Assembly: GCF_030389965.1 (NCBI RefSeq)
Contig: NZ_CP128400.1
Span: forward strand, 744,001-808,000
Direction: 5' to 3'
Origin: Candidatus Chlorohelix allophototropha
Lineage (GTDB): Bacteria; Chloroflexota; Chloroflexia; Chloroheliales; Chloroheliaceae
DNA: 64,000 nt
Shown: positions 16,944 to 27,349 of the stretch, in pieces
Layout: each line of letters starts with the position of its first letter
How positions within the stretch are numbered: the first letter of the stretch is position 1
Translations under genes and position numbers: made by a program
Notes under the pieces: generated by a model
The model's input: the letters and a program-made list of their open reading frames with translations, nothing else
Told to the model about the DNA's origin: nothing
Databases searched by the model: none

Positions 16944-17926
16944 ACCAAAGGGAGCAGGCTAGTTTTACGCCCAAGATGCACGTCAAAGAAACTTACTATC
17001 CTTTTGGTATAAATATCTCGATCAATCTGCAATGCTGCAATATGCCCCGAACCTTCAACAATCCACAATTCTTTTGGTCCGGTATAGGCGCTATATAAAG
17101 TAACAGCTTCCGACACCGGAATAGCCGGGTCGTTATCGGTGTGGATAAAAAGTATCGGTATTTTGCGATTTTCCGTTGACAGCTTACGAAGCGACTCAAC
17201 CGGATGAATACGACGCAATACCGTTCGTGAAAACACCCTGCTTGCCAGAACCGTAGTCGGTTTGAAAGGGAAACGAGGAAGTCGATAGAAATACTTGAAG
17301 CTGCTTTTCAAAACAGCGTCTAGAGAAGCAAAGGCGCTATCGGTTATCACCGCTTTAATATCGGGAGAAATGGCGGTAGTCATTAGGGCAGTTGCGCCGC
17401 CCATTGAAAAACCATAAACCCCTATCCGGGTGGCATCTACATCTGCACGAGTTTTTACATACGAAATTGCGCCTAGTAGGTCGCGCACTTCATAATAACC
17501 TACTGAGGTGGTATGCCCACCACTAGCGCCGCAGCCCCTGAAATCAAAGATAAGCGCGTTAAATCCGGCTGCTTGCATGGTAAGCGCCGGTTCATGGACA
17601 TCAATTGCAGCGCCATGAAAGCCATGCAGGATTATTATTGTTGCGCCATTAGGATGGAAACCGGGGTAAAAATAGCCCTTTAGAGTTAAACCATCAACAC
17701 TTTTAAAGTCCACTTTTTCGGGCGGAAGGGGGGCGACAAGTTTATCGTTAACACGGCGGCGAGGTCTGACAGCTTTATAGCCCACAAAAGCCGATATCGT
17801 AGTAACAAGCGCGGTAGCGCCACCGCCTGCCACTGAGATAGCCTTTACCGCTGTTCTCAGGCGTTGACGATTCCGCTCATAGGTATCTATATATTCAAAA
17901 GATTTGTTAAAGTTTGTGGCTCGCAT
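16940..17926 (-). CDS. Membrane-anchored alpha/beta hydrolase
   Basis: The 328-residue protein is a serine hydrolase of the alpha/beta fold. The nucleophile elbow is GFSMGG (Ser174); the acid is in HTDNDPAIPV and the His in GSGHIAAL; the oxyanion segment is IILHGFHGAA. A single hydrophobic segment at residues 30-50 (SVAGGGATALVTTISAFVGY) suggests an N-terminal membrane anchor. It resembles the BAAT/YfhR-type family of unknown substrate. It is transcribed leftwards from a gap containing a CinA terminator and meets the hypothetical gene tail-to-tail. Confidence 0.85.
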   Translation of the reverse strand: MRATNFNKSFEYIDTYERNRQRLRTAVKAISVAGGGATALVTTISAFVGYKAVRPRRRVNDKLVAPLPPEKVDFKSVDGLTLKGYFYPGFHPNGATIIILHGFHGAAIDVHEPALTMQAAGFNALIFDFRGCGASGGHTTSVGYYEVRDLLGAISYVKTRADVDATRIGVYGFSMGGATALMTTAISPDIKAVITDSAFASLDAVLKSSFKYFYRLPRFPFKPTTVLASRVFSRTVLRRIHPVESLRKLSTENRKIPILFIHTDNDPAIPVSEAVTLYSAYTGPKELWIVEGSGHIAALQIDRDIYTKRIVSFFDVHLGRKTSLLPLV

Positions 17927-18004
17927 AGCACCACACCTCCATACATCGGCGCCATTGCCGATCTATTTATATATCGTAGCTAATTACAAGTATTATATAA
18001 ACGC

Positions 18005-18036
18005 AAAAGGGACAAGCATTTTCATGCCAAGTCCCT
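18005..18036 (-). terminator. Intrinsic terminator downstream of cinA
   Basis: Read on the minus strand, AGGGAC and GTCCCT close a hairpin whose inner part pairs GGCAT with ATGC and has a small bulge, followed directly by TTTT. It lies about 40 bases past the cinA stop codon. Confidence 0.7.
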
Positions 18037-18074
18037 GTTTCAAATTCAATACAATTATTATAGCCGGATTAATC

Positions 18075-19301
18075 TTATTTGAGAAGGGCTCTTCGCAAAA
18101 GATTTAAAGAAAACACAGCGGCAAGTCTTTTTACTTCCGATGGCTTTGTACGGTAGTTTAGTTCACTGCTCTCAAGGTGTCCATCCAAATCTACTGCCAT
18201 AATAATTTGCCCGGCAGGCTTGCCTTCAAACTCACCATGACCCGGTGAAACACAAATAGCCAAGCCCGCCTCTGCGCCAGTTTGGCGGCGCGCGGCAGTT
18301 GCCATTACCTCTGCCACCTCTCGGCTCATAATTCCATATTTTTCGAGCATATTGCTATCTACGCCCCAACCCGCCAGCATTGAGCGCTGTTGGCTGACCA
18401 GTCCACCTCTCAAAAAATTAATGCTGTTTGGGGCTTCTGATAACAAAGCCGCTACCATACCACCGGTTCCCACCTCCATTATACCGAGGGTCAAATTTCG
18501 ATCGGTTAGCATCGTCCCCACCACACCCTCGATTGTTTCATCATCGTCACCGTAGATCAAAGTACCGAGAATTGTGCGAGCTTTTATCTCCATTTCGAAA
18601 ATTAAATCACGAGCAGTTGTTTCATCGGCAGACTTTGCGGTTATACGTAAATGGACTCCATCCGGTTTGGCATAAGTAGCCATAGTGGGGTTGTTGGAGG
18701 TAATCAGGTCTTTTACCATTTCCTCAACCGCCGACTCGCCTTTACCGAGTATTTTTAGAGTACGGCTGAGAATAACACCCGGTGGAAACAAAGGTTTAAG
18801 CCGTGGTACCACTTGATTTTCCCACATCTGTTTCATTTCATGCGGCACACCGGGCATAGCCACGATGATATGCCCGTCTTTGCTAACCCACCAACCCGGC
18901 GCTGTACCTATCGGATTATCAAGAAATTCGGCTGAAGGAATCAGTGCAGCCTGTTTGATATTCTTTTCGGGCATTATAATGTTACGTAGAGAAAAATATT
19001 CCCGCAATGCGTTTGCTATAGGCTCTTGTACAATCATTTTTTCTTCAAGCAAATCACCGATCGCCTCACGAGTAAGGTCATCATCTGTTGGACCTAAGCC
19101 TCCAGAACAGATTATTAACTCGGAGCGATTCCACGCACGCTGAAGTGTTTCCACCAAGCGTCCCCGGTTATCACCTACCTGAGAGATAAAGTATAAATCT
19201 ATGCCATGTCCGGATAGTTCGCCTGCTAACCATTGAGCGTTGGTATCAACGATTTGTCCAAGCAATAACTCGGTACCGATTGAAAGGATTTCAGCTTTCA
19301 T
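18075..19301 (-). CDS. cinA: CinA-family nicotinamide-nucleotide amidohydrolase
   Basis: The 408-residue protein has the two-domain CinA layout. An N-terminal molybdopterin-binding-like domain (MKAEILSIGTELLLGQIVDT, CSGGLGPTDDDLTREA, PGVPHEMK) is thought to act as a pyrophosphatase. The C-terminal PncC-type amidohydrolase domain (from about residue 255) contains MEVGTGGMVAALLS and SPGHGEFEGKPAGQI; it deamidates NMN to recycle pyridine nucleotides. Its full length matches typical CinA. In the PncC domain the usual ESCTGG motif reads EVGTGG, so the conserved Ser-Cys pair is altered, which could reduce activity. It ends before a clear terminator; ilvD lies upstream in the same direction with a 313-base gap. 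Confidence 0.9.
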   Translation of the reverse strand: MKAEILSIGTELLLGQIVDTNAQWLAGELSGHGIDLYFISQVGDNRGRLVETLQRAWNRSELIICSGGLGPTDDDLTREAIGDLLEEKMIVQEPIANALREYFSLRNIIMPEKNIKQAALIPSAEFLDNPIGTAPGWWVSKDGHIIVAMPGVPHEMKQMWENQVVPRLKPLFPPGVILSRTLKILGKGESAVEEMVKDLITSNNPTMATYAKPDGVHLRITAKSADETTARDLIFEMEIKARTILGTLIYGDDDETIEGVVGTMLTDRNLTLGIMEVGTGGMVAALLSEAPNSINFLRGGLVSQQRSMLAGWGVDSNMLEKYGIMSREVAEVMATAARRQTGAEAGLAICVSPGHGEFEGKPAGQIIMAVDLDGHLESSELNYRTKPSEVKRLAAVFSLNLLRRALLK

Positions 19302-19614
19302 TTTCTGTTACCCGGCTCTTCCTTTTGAGTAGAGGCGCAAGAGGATATGAAACGAGAACCGTTTACTCAGGCGCTGTTATTTAAATCGGAATCTAGTGCT
19401 AATTCAGTTCTATTTTACCAATATTCTAGCCACTTCGCTGAATATTTCAAATTGAAAACTTTGCGGTTCAAGAAACAGCCGAATTCCAGCTTTGTTCCAG
19501 TAGCGAGGCGTAACAACGCCTTAGCTTATTATGATAGTTTTGAAAAAGCCGAACTTAGTGCTGGCATGGTTACCAAGAACCATGCCAAGGGAATTTGGAA
19601 ATAAACAAGCTTTG
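19302..19614 (-). other. Gap between ilvD and cinA, no convincing gene
   Basis: Both flanking genes read leftwards. The gap contains the ilvD hairpin described separately and presumably the cinA promoter. An 85-codon open frame on the plus strand has no homology or credible ribosome site and is not accepted as a gene. Confidence 0.5.
19562..19587 (-). terminator. Hairpin downstream of ilvD
   Basis: TGGCATGGTT (19562-19571) pairs perfectly with AACCATGCCA (19578-19587) around a six-base loop. On the minus strand it is followed about a dozen bases later by a run of T, so it may act as a weak terminator of ilvD. Confidence 0.5.
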
Positions 19615-21291
19615 TTATTCAGGATCGGCTAGGACTGCTCCGGTGCTAGCAGAGGTAACCATTGCCGCATAGCGACGTAGCCAGGCACTTTTCACCTGTT
19701 TCTTGAACGGTTTTACTTCTTTTAGACGCTGCTCAAGCTGTTCTGAGGTAAGCATTACCTCCAGTTTTCGCTCTATTAGATCAATATTGATAATATCTCC
19801 GTCTTGCAATGCGGCAATAGGGCCACCTGCGGCAGCCTCTGGCGAGACATGACCGATGCAAGCGCCACGAGTCCCACCAGAGAAACGTCCATCAGTTACT
19901 AAAGCCACTTTTTCACCGAGACCCATTCCCATAATATTAGCAGTAGGAGCTAGCATTTCTTGCATGCCCGGTCCGCCCCGTGGACCTTCATACCGGATAA
20001 CTACAACCTCGCCCGGCTGTACCGCCCCGTTAAGAATTCCAGCACAGGCATCTTCCTGAGAGTTATAGATACGAGCCGGACCGCGGTGTCGTAACATGGA
20101 GGGAGCGACCGCTGCTACCTTAATAACTGCGCCATCAGGTGCTAAGTTACCGAAAAGTACTGCCAAACCCCCGCGTTCGCTATAGGGATTCTCCAAAGTA
20201 CGAATTACTTCAGTATCTTTAATCTCAGCCTCAGCTATATTTTCACCTAGGGTTTTAAGGGTTACAGTAGGTCGATCTAGGTTTAAAGTGCCCGGTTTGC
20301 GGGAAAGTTCCTTTAGAATAGCGCTTATGCCACCTGCCCGGTCAACGTCCTCAATGTGCCATTGCCCGGCAGGGCTTACTTTACACAAATGTGGGGTACG
20401 TTCTGCAATCTGATTAATACGTTCCAACGAATAATCTATTTCAGCTTCGTGTGCCAGCGCCAAAGTATGTAAAACGGTGTTGCTTGAACCACCCATCGCC
20501 ATATCGAGCGCAAAGGCATTATCAAGACTGTCTGGATTAACAATCTGGCGAGGAGTCAGGTTTGCCTTAACTAACCCAACAATCGCATGACCCGCTTCTC
20601 GAGCAAGTTCCCGGCGTTGCTCGGATGTAGCAAGCCGCGTACCATTTCCCGGTAAAGCCATACCTAGCGCTTCTAGCAAGCAGTTCATGGAATTTGCTGT
20701 AAACATCCCAGAACAAGAGCCACAGGAAGGGCAACCTTTCATTTCCAGTTCCAGAAGTTGGCTTTCATCAATTTTGCCGGTTTGGTAAGCTCCAACTCCT
20801 TCAAAAATGTTGATAAGGTCAACACTGCGCCCATCTGCCAGTTTTCCTGCTGCCATAGCGCCACCACTTACAAAAATAGTGGGAATATCGAGCCTCATTG
20901 CCGCCATCAACATACCGGGAACAACTTTGTCGCAATTAGGGATACAAACCATACCATCCAAGCGGTGAGCTTCCACCACCGTTTCTACACAATCGGCTAT
21001 AAGTTCACGGCTGGGCAGGGAGTATTTCATCCCGAGGTGTCCCATAGCAATACCATCGTCAACAGCAATAGTATTAAACTCAAAAGGGACACCACCGGCA
21101 GCACGAATAGCATCTTTGACAACTTTGCCAAATTCTTGCAAGTGGACATGTCCGGGAACGATATCGATATATGAATTACAAACGGCAATAAATGGCTTAT
21201 TGAAATCGTTCTCGCCTACCACTCCGGTTGCCCGTAACAGTCCCCGGTGTGGGGCGCGTTCAAAGCCAATTTTGATTAAATCTGAGCGCAT
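19615..21291 (-). CDS. ilvD: Dihydroxy-acid dehydratase
   Basis: The 558-residue iron-sulfur enzyme converts 2,3-dihydroxyisovalerate and 2,3-dihydroxy-3-methylvalerate to 2-oxo acids in valine and isoleucine synthesis. Conserved features are the cluster ligands in [10 protein letters not shown] and [17 protein letters not shown], the DDGIAMGH motif, [10 protein letters not shown] and the C-terminal [16 protein letters not shown] region. It has the standard IlvD length. A strong AAGGAAGG ribosome site precedes the ATG. No other branched-chain biosynthesis gene is adjacent. Confidence 0.95.
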   Translation of the reverse strand: MRSDLIKIGFERAPHRGLLRATGVVGENDFNKPFIAVCNSYIDIVPGHVHLQEFGKVVKDAIRAAGGVPFEFNTIAVDDGIAMGHLGMKYSLPSRELIADCVETVVEAHRLDGMVCIPNCDKVVPGMLMAAMRLDIPTIFVSGGAMAAGKLADGRSVDLINIFEGVGAYQTGKIDESQLLELEMKGCPSCGSCSGMFTANSMNCLLEALGMALPGNGTRLATSEQRRELAREAGHAIVGLVKANLTPRQIVNPDSLDNAFALDMAMGGSSNTVLHTLALAHEAEIDYSLERINQIAERTPHLCKVSPAGQWHIEDVDRAGGISAILKELSRKPGTLNLDRPTVTLKTLGENIAEAEIKDTEVIRTLENPYSERGGLAVLFGNLAPDGAVIKVAAVAPSMLRHRGPARIYNSQEDACAGILNGAVQPGEVVVIRYEGPRGGPGMQEMLAPTANIMGMGLGEKVALVTDGRFSGGTRGACIGHVSPEAAAGGPIAALQDGDIINIDLIERKLEVMLTSEQLEQRLKEVKPFKKQVKSAWLRRYAAMVTSASTGAVLADPE

Positions 21292-21962
21292 TGTACCTTC
21301 CTTTGTTTTAACTTTGTCCGACTCTTCATTTATACCTGCTTCAACAAGAACTCAACTCGTTTTCGATCTAACGGAATAGCTTGGGATTAGATTTTCAGAG
21401 GTAGCTATGCCTAGTCTAATTTCCCCGACACTTGGCTTGTATAGCACTGCTTTTTTCTCAACTGCCACCCATCCGGTAAAACTAAGCCCTTCGCATTCAT
21501 CCATTTAGCGATAGTTGGTGGCTCGGCTGACGTTAAGCTCGACAATTTGAGCGGTTTGTTGCCAAAAGACACCAGCCTGCCTTGCCGTTACTAACTTTAA
21601 TTTACTTTATATCTTTTTAGGTTTGTTCTCAACTTATAGCGTTTTTTTCCATACTCAAATTATTGGCACTTTTACTTTGACAGTTCTTTTTTAGAGGGCT
21701 TCATTGCGCTTTATTGTAGCAGCATAACCTTTCTCAGTCCACACCGCTTGCCTTAATTCTGGGCAACTATTTATGTATTTAGGTTTATCGTAAAATTCTG
21801 TTTGGGGCTACGTTATTTGCGATTTTACGTTACTAACTGCCAACTCATGAGAAATTTCACATAAATTTTCAATTGAAACCTAATTTGTGTTTTGTATTCT
21901 GGTATTACCGGAAGATAATCCGGATACCGAAAATAAAGATTTTAGAAAAGGCGTAGAAAATA
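21292..21962. other. 671-base gap, probably noncoding with decayed sequence
   Basis: Divergent genes flank this AT-rich region. Short open stretches on the minus strand around 21400-21600 are interrupted by stops and look like a degenerate gene remnant, possibly a transposase, but I cannot assign it. A possible promoter for the glycosyltransferase (TTGAAA at 21873, 16-base spacer, TATTCT at 21895) is weak. No RNA gene or riboswitch was recognised. Confidence 0.4.
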
Positions 21963-22757
21963 ATGAAGTCAATAGAAAACAAACCCTTGGTAGAAATTGT
22001 AATACCGGTATACAACGAAGAAGCAGCATTGGAAAAAAGCGTAAAACAATTGCATCAATTCTTGAAACAAGATTTTCCTTATAGTTGGCAAATAACAATA
22101 GCCGACAATGCTAGTAAAGATCGTACTTGGGAAATTGCCCGACAACTGACCGTTGCCATGCCGGAAGTAAAAGCAATACATCTTGATCAGAAAGGGCGTG
22201 GGCGGGCTTTGCGACAAGCGTGGAATAACAGCGAGGCTGAAGTAGTAGCCTATATGGATGTGGATCTCTCTACCGGGCTGGAAGCTTTCTTGCCGCTGGT
22301 TACGCCACTGGTAGAAGGGCGAAATTCAATCGCAATCGGTTCGCGACTGGCGCGAGGGGCTAAGGTAACGCGCCAATGGAAAAGAGAGCTTATCTCCCGC
22401 TGCTACAATCTGATGATAAAAACGGTGTTCCTGAATCATTTCAGCGATGCCCAATGCGGTTTTAAAGCAATTACTACTAAAACAGCCCGTCAACTTTTGC
22501 CTTTGGTTGAGAATAATGAATGGTTCTTTGATACAGAGACGCTGTTATTGGCGGAACATAACGGAATGGTAATACATGAAGTAGCCGTTACTTGGGTGGA
22601 AGACCTTGATAGTCGGGTACATATAACCAAAACTGTCAAGGAAGATTTAAAGGGTTTATGGCGTATGCGCAAATCCTTCTGGAGTGGCAAAGGGCATCTC
22701 GCTGAGGCAAAGGAAATCAATCCGAAAATAACCGATTCGCTAAATCGGGCGGCTTAG
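21963..22757 (+). CDS. Family 2 glycosyltransferase (polyprenyl-phosphate type)
   Basis: The 264-residue enzyme has a GT-A fold of the dolichyl/undecaprenyl-phosphate sugar transferase group: IVIPVYNEEAALEKSV at the N-terminus, the nucleotide-binding ADNASKDRTW, the metal-binding DVDLST motif, and the QCGFKAI and ETLLLAEHNG segments. No C-terminal membrane helices are present. The next gene, 19 bases downstream, encodes a GtrA-like membrane protein, a common pair in which the transferase loads a sugar onto a lipid carrier and GtrA helps move it across the membrane. Confidence 0.88.
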   Translation: MKSIENKPLVEIVIPVYNEEAALEKSVKQLHQFLKQDFPYSWQITIADNASKDRTWEIARQLTVAMPEVKAIHLDQKGRGRALRQAWNNSEAEVVAYMDVDLSTGLEAFLPLVTPLVEGRNSIAIGSRLARGAKVTRQWKRELISRCYNLMIKTVFLNHFSDAQCGFKAITTKTARQLLPLVENNEWFFDTETLLLAEHNGMVIHEVAVTWVEDLDSRVHITKTVKEDLKGLWRMRKSFWSGKGHLAEAKEINPKITDSLNRAA

Positions 22758-22776
22758 GGCTAGGGAGAGTGAAATC

Positions 22777-23238
22777 ATGTTGGGTACGCGGAATAGAAAC
22801 TTGATAGTCATACCAAGATGGCAAAATGAGGCGGGGCGTTTCTTACGGTTTCTGGCAGTTGGCTTAAGCGGAACTCTACTAGATTTTGCCATTCTGAGCG
22901 TACTAAAAACTTGGTTTGGCTGGTTTACTCTAGTAGCCAATTTGGTTTCTTACTCCTGTGGAATCCTTAATAACTATCTCCTTTCTCGCTATTGGGTCTA
23001 TCCAGAGGCGAGAAAGGAAGGCAGTTTACAACAGGGAGTTAGGTTTATTCTAATCAGTCTGGTCGGGCTATTACTCAATAATCTGTTGGTATTCGCTTTA
23101 GAAGCGCCTGCCGGGTGGTTACTGGCTAATTCACATTACGGTTATATACCGGCAAAAATAATTGCAACCGGAGTGGTATTGTTATGGAACTTTTTCGCCA
23201 ATCGCTTTTGGACTTTCAGCAAAGTTCCCAACTCTTGA
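22777..23238 (+). CDS. GtrA-family membrane protein
   Basis: The 153-residue protein has four predicted membrane segments. The family patterns are present: RFLAVGLSGTLLDFAILSVL, LVANLVSYSCGILNNYLLSRYWV, RFILISLVGLLLNNLLVFAL and a last segment ending NFFANRFWTF. GtrA proteins are thought to flip or assist polyprenyl-linked sugars. It follows the family 2 glycosyltransferase closely and is almost certainly in the same operon. Confidence 0.88.
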   Translation: MLGTRNRNLIVIPRWQNEAGRFLRFLAVGLSGTLLDFAILSVLKTWFGWFTLVANLVSYSCGILNNYLLSRYWVYPEARKEGSLQQGVRFILISLVGLLLNNLLVFALEAPAGWLLANSHYGYIPAKIIATGVVLLWNFFANRFWTFSKVPNS

Positions 23239-23410
23239 TGTTCCTCTGAAAAATAGGGTAGTAGTTAGTTTAGGCTTTTAGGTAGGCTTAAACTAACTAA
23301 GTTCTTGACCAAGCCTCAGCGGTTTTTCATCAATTCTTTTTTCCTCTCAATTTCCTTTCTTGCCTCAACCTTGACAATGTAAATCCTTTTTGAGCGCACG
23401 CTATGCTAAA

Positions 23411-25771
23411 ATGAGAGTGATGGAATGGTGGATATTAAGCAAAGCTTTAAATGACATCTCGCGCCGCAAAATCCGCTCGGCTCTAACGATATTAGGTATA
23501 TTCGTGGGAGTGGCGGGTATTGTGGCAATAGTGGCAACTGCTACAAACCTGACCGAGGCGCAACGCTATAACGTAGCAAATAGCAGTCAGGCAGATTTGC
23601 GCTGGATTGTCTCGAATAACCCACCCACTTTAAAACCTCTTCTTGAACAACTTCCCAATGTAGCGGCAGTGGAACGGCGGGGCGTATATTCCACCAAATT
23701 TCGCGGTGATGAACAATGGCGGGATATAGATTTTTATGCCTACGAAGATTATTCCAATATTCAGGTAAACCAAATTGATTTTGTAGAAGGTCGTCCGCCG
23801 GGCAGTGGTGAAATTGCCTTTGAAATCAGCACTCGTAGTCTTTTGCCTGCGCTTAAAATTGGCGATTTTATTATTTATCGGGGCGGTTCGGATAATCGTG
23901 AACACCAGTTGATGGTTAGTGGCTTCGCCCGTTCGCCTGCCTACCCCAACGCCAGTTTGCTCCAAACTGCCAGTGCCTTTGTTAACCAATCCGAAATGCA
24001 GCGTATGCTCGGCACAAAGGGATTTAACGAGATTCTAGTGCGCCTGAACGATTTTGCGGGCAAGGATGAAACGAGAAGACAAATAGAAGATAGTTTTAAA
24101 AAGCGGAATCTCCAGTTTGGCAGTTTTGTCGCCCGCGACCCTGAGACTTATCTGGGCAAGAATGAATTGGATATTCTTCTAACCTTATTGCTGGTTTTTT
24201 CTGTACTCGGACTGGTAATTAGCGGCTTTTTGGTGGCGAATACCCTCTCGGCGATTGTGACCGAGCAGATGGGTGAAATCGGTGCGTTAAAGGCTATAGG
24301 CGCTAGTTCGAGGCAGATTTTACAGCTATATCTGATAGAAGGGTTACTTTATGGGCTAGCAGGTACAATTTTAGGGGTTTTAGCCGGATTTGCTGGCGGG
24401 AAAATCTTGTTGGAGTTTTTGGGCAACATGCTCAATTTTCAGGTAGAAGGCTTCTTATTCCAATGGAATGCTTTAGTGCTAGGATTTGTAGTCGGCATCT
24501 TGGTTTCGGTTGTGGCAACGCTGCTTCCGGCTTGGCGCGGTACTACAATTCCCGTGCGAGAAGCTTTGGATAGCTATGGTATCAGCAATAGCTTTGGCAA
24601 AAGTTGGGTCGATCGTTTGCTGACTCGTCTGCGAATATTTCCGCCGCTGGTAGCGATGGCGCTACGCAACCTGACTCGCCGGAAAGCTCGAAATCTGGTA
24701 ACTTTCGGCGTTATTAGCCTTAGCTGTGCCGCTTTTCTGGCTTCCCAGAGTACCAGCGCTTCAGTTGATAAAACCGCCGAAAGTTTCTACCGACTATATC
24801 TAACCGATGCTTGGGTTTCCTTTGATACAGGACGGCTTGGCAACCAGTTTGCTGCTTCATTGAGAACAGTTGAGGGTGTAGAATTGGCAGAACCCTGGTC
24901 AAAATCCAGAGGCATTATCAGCGCCAGTAGCACCGATGTTTTCGGAGTATTGCCCGATACTCAGATTTATCGAAAAAGCATCCTGTCAGGACGCTGGTTT
25001 AATAACGGCGAAAATGGGGTAGTAGCTATCTCAAATGTGCTGGCTGCTGCCAAAAATATAAAACTCAACGACATTATTCAGCTTGAGATCAACCGTAAAT
25101 TGTATCGCTATAACGTTATCGGGATTCTGGATGACAGCACTCGCTACCTCACCAGTAATGCACTTGGAAAGGTATTTATGCCTTTGGATGAAGCAGAGAG
25201 AGTGATGGGGCATCAGGCTCAGGCAGATTATTTCACCATAACTACTACCCAGAAAGACCCGGCTTTTGTCGATCAAACTCTGAGAACTATTGAGCAACGT
25301 TTCCGCACACTTCAGCCCACCACTATAACCGCTTATAGCGATCGCCAGATTATCGAGCAAATCAGCCAATCGCTAAAATTATTGTTGTATGCGATGGTGG
25401 TATTAATCGCTTTGGTAGGGACATTGGGGGTGGTAAATACTATTACCCTGAATGTGCTAGAGCGAAGGCGAGAAATTGGCGTTTTGCGTAGCTTGGGCGC
25501 GTCAGACCGAAGCATGGTGCAACTATTTCTTACCGAGGGGTTATTCTTGGGGGTTCTTGGCTTTTTTGCAGGGGCGCTTCTTGGCTATCCGCTGGCACGT
25601 CTTATTGTGAACCTTATTTCGCAAGCGACTTTTCCGATTGAGTTTTTGTTTGATTGGCAAATAGTGCTGTTCACCTTTATATTTGCCTTGGTACTTTCTG
25701 GTTCTGCCAGCCTGATTCCTGCGCTTGGAGCAGCGCGAGTTAAAACGGGCGTTATTCTTAGATACGGTTAA
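23411..25771 (+). CDS. FtsX/MacB-type ABC transporter permease (double unit)
   Basis: The protein (about 787 residues) has two FtsX-like permease units. The first has an N-terminal helix (ALTILGIFVGVAGIVAIVA), a periplasmic domain and three helices around residues 265-390. The second repeats this from about residue 425, ending with three helices at residues 660-790 that contain the conserved VNTITLNVLERRREIGVLRS motif. This is the type VII/mechanotransmission layout for lipoprotein, drug or peptide export. No ATPase gene is adjacent, so its partner lies elsewhere. ATG codons at 23411 and 23420 are both plausible starts; the second gives MEWW. Confidence 0.85.
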   Translation: MRVMEWWILSKALNDISRRKIRSALTILGIFVGVAGIVAIVATATNLTEAQRYNVANSSQADLRWIVSNNPPTLKPLLEQLPNVAAVERRGVYSTKFRGDEQWRDIDFYAYEDYSNIQVNQIDFVEGRPPGSGEIAFEISTRSLLPALKIGDFIIYRGGSDNREHQLMVSGFARSPAYPNASLLQTASAFVNQSEMQRMLGTKGFNEILVRLNDFAGKDETRRQIEDSFKKRNLQFGSFVARDPETYLGKNELDILLTLLLVFSVLGLVISGFLVANTLSAIVTEQMGEIGALKAIGASSRQILQLYLIEGLLYGLAGTILGVLAGFAGGKILLEFLGNMLNFQVEGFLFQWNALVLGFVVGILVSVVATLLPAWRGTTIPVREALDSYGISNSFGKSWVDRLLTRLRIFPPLVAMALRNLTRRKARNLVTFGVISLSCAAFLASQSTSASVDKTAESFYRLYLTDAWVSFDTGRLGNQFAASLRTVEGVELAEPWSKSRGIISASSTDVFGVLPDTQIYRKSILSGRWFNNGENGVVAISNVLAAAKNIKLNDIIQLEINRKLYRYNVIGILDDSTRYLTSNALGKVFMPLDEAERVMGHQAQADYFTITTTQKDPAFVDQTLRTIEQRFRTLQPTTITAYSDRQIIEQISQSLKLLLYAMVVLIALVGTLGVVNTITLNVLERRREIGVLRSLGASDRSMVQLFLTEGLFLGVLGFFAGALLGYPLARLIVNLISQATFPIEFLFDWQIVLFTFIFALVLSGSASLIPALGAARVKTGVILRYG

Positions 25772-25864
25772 AACCCTATCTTCAACTCAGAATAACTCAA
25801 GTAATCCAACACAAGCCGTTTTTGAACACAAGTAGATAGCTTTACATAAATCGGGTATTACTAA

Positions 25865-27265
25865 ATGAACTTACTTGAAAAAACAGAAATACAACAACTG
25901 TTAGTTGGGCATTCTCCGCAGAATCGCAAAAGGCGAGAGGATGCTTTGCTCATTATGAGTGCGGCTTTGGCTGCGGTGGATCCAGCGCGAGCGGTTTTGA
26001 ACAAGCTGGCTTATAACCCGGATTCGGCTGTTCTAACCATCGAAGGGTTTGCCTATGACCTCAACTACTATAAAAGAGTATTTGTGATTGGCGCTGGTAA
26101 AGCTGCTGCGCCTATGGCAGGGGCAGTAGCGCATATTCTAGGAGAGCGAGTTACAGCCGGGGCAATCAATGTAAAGTATGCTCATTTGGGGGGTGCGCCC
26201 GAAAATAGCAATATTGTGATTACCGAAGCGGGACATCCGATTCTCGATATGAATGGGGTGGTTGGCACAAGACGAATCGCGGAGCTTTTGAAAGATACTA
26301 CTCCCGAAGATTTGGTTATTGCGGTGATGAGCGGCGGCGGTTCTGCCTTGTTAGAGCTACCCGTTGAGGGCGTGACGCTGGAGGATATGCAAGCTCTTAC
26401 CGCGCAACTGCTAAAGGCTGGCGCGACAATCAACCAACTAAATACAATTCGCAAGCATCTTTCACAGGTGAAGGGCGGCAATCTGGCGCGGATGGCTTAC
26501 CCTGCCACGTTGGTAAGCCTGATTTTGTCCGATGTAGTGGGAAGCCCGTTAGATGTAATCGCCAGTGGGGCTACTGTGCCGGACACTTCCACTTTTGCTC
26601 AGGCTTGGCTTGCGCTAGAGCAATTTGGCTTGACGACACCGGACAAAGTTCCCGCGCAAATCTTAAAGCATTTACAGTTAGGGGTTAATGGCGAGATTCC
26701 CGAAACGCCAAAGCCCGCCGACCCACTTTTCGCGAACACCCGAAATATCATAGTAGGGGATAATCGGGTAGCAGCGTTGGCAGCCGCCCAAAGAGCCGAC
26801 GAACTCGGCTACAACACGCTGCTCCTTTCTACCTTTGTGGAGGGGGAAGCGCGAGAAGTAGCGCGAGTGTTGGCAGGCATTGCTAAAGAAATTGCCACTT
26901 ATGATTCGCCTATCCCAAAACCTGCTTGCCTGTTGGCAGGCGGCGAAACAACCGTTACAATAAAAGGGGATGGTAAAGGCGGACGTAATCAGGAATTGGC
27001 ATTAGCCGCCGCGCTGGCTTTGAATGGTTTGGAGAACGTATTATGTTTGCCGCTTGCCACCGATGGCTCTGACGGACCTACTGATGCTGCCGGTGCATTG
27101 GTTGATGGAAATAGTGTTAGCAAGGCACATGCTATCGGACTCGATGCTCTTACCTATCTTACACATAATGACTCATATCATTTTTTCCAACGAAGCACAG
27201 AACTACTCAAAACTGGTCCCACCAATACCAATGTAAATGATTTAACCCTGTTTCTGGTCTGGTGA
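25865..27265 (+). CDS. Glycerate 2-kinase (MOFRL family)
   Basis: The 466-residue enzyme belongs to the GckA/TtuD family, which phosphorylates D-glycerate to 2-phosphoglycerate with ATP. The N-terminal DUF4147 domain contains VFVIGAGKAAAPMAGAV, SGGGSALLELPVEG and NTIRKHLSQVKGG. The C-terminal MOFRL domain has LAGGETTVTIKGDGKGGRNQ, DGSDGPTDAAGA and LLKTGPTNTNVNDL. Length and ends are complete. It stands alone; the next gene begins 84 bases downstream. Confidence 0.9.
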   Translation: MNLLEKTEIQQLLVGHSPQNRKRREDALLIMSAALAAVDPARAVLNKLAYNPDSAVLTIEGFAYDLNYYKRVFVIGAGKAAAPMAGAVAHILGERVTAGAINVKYAHLGGAPENSNIVITEAGHPILDMNGVVGTRRIAELLKDTTPEDLVIAVMSGGGSALLELPVEGVTLEDMQALTAQLLKAGATINQLNTIRKHLSQVKGGNLARMAYPATLVSLILSDVVGSPLDVIASGATVPDTSTFAQAWLALEQFGLTTPDKVPAQILKHLQLGVNGEIPETPKPADPLFANTRNIIVGDNRVAALAAAQRADELGYNTLLLSTFVEGEAREVARVLAGIAKEIATYDSPIPKPACLLAGGETTVTIKGDGKGGRNQELALAAALALNGLENVLCLPLATDGSDGPTDAAGALVDGNSVSKAHAIGLDALTYLTHNDSYHFFQRSTELLKTGPTNTNVNDLTLFLVW

Positions 27266-27349
27266 TTCGTCCTTCCTTGTACTTATGAGGTCACTTAGAG
27301 ATGGGTAAAGTTATTCAGGCAGTAGTTTTGATGAAGCAGGGAGGGAAAA

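Noticed and set aside
19347-19604. 85-codon open frame between ilvD and cinA
   Set aside because: It is antisense to both flanking genes, lacks a credible ribosome site, and contains the ilvD hairpin; no protein-like motif is visible.
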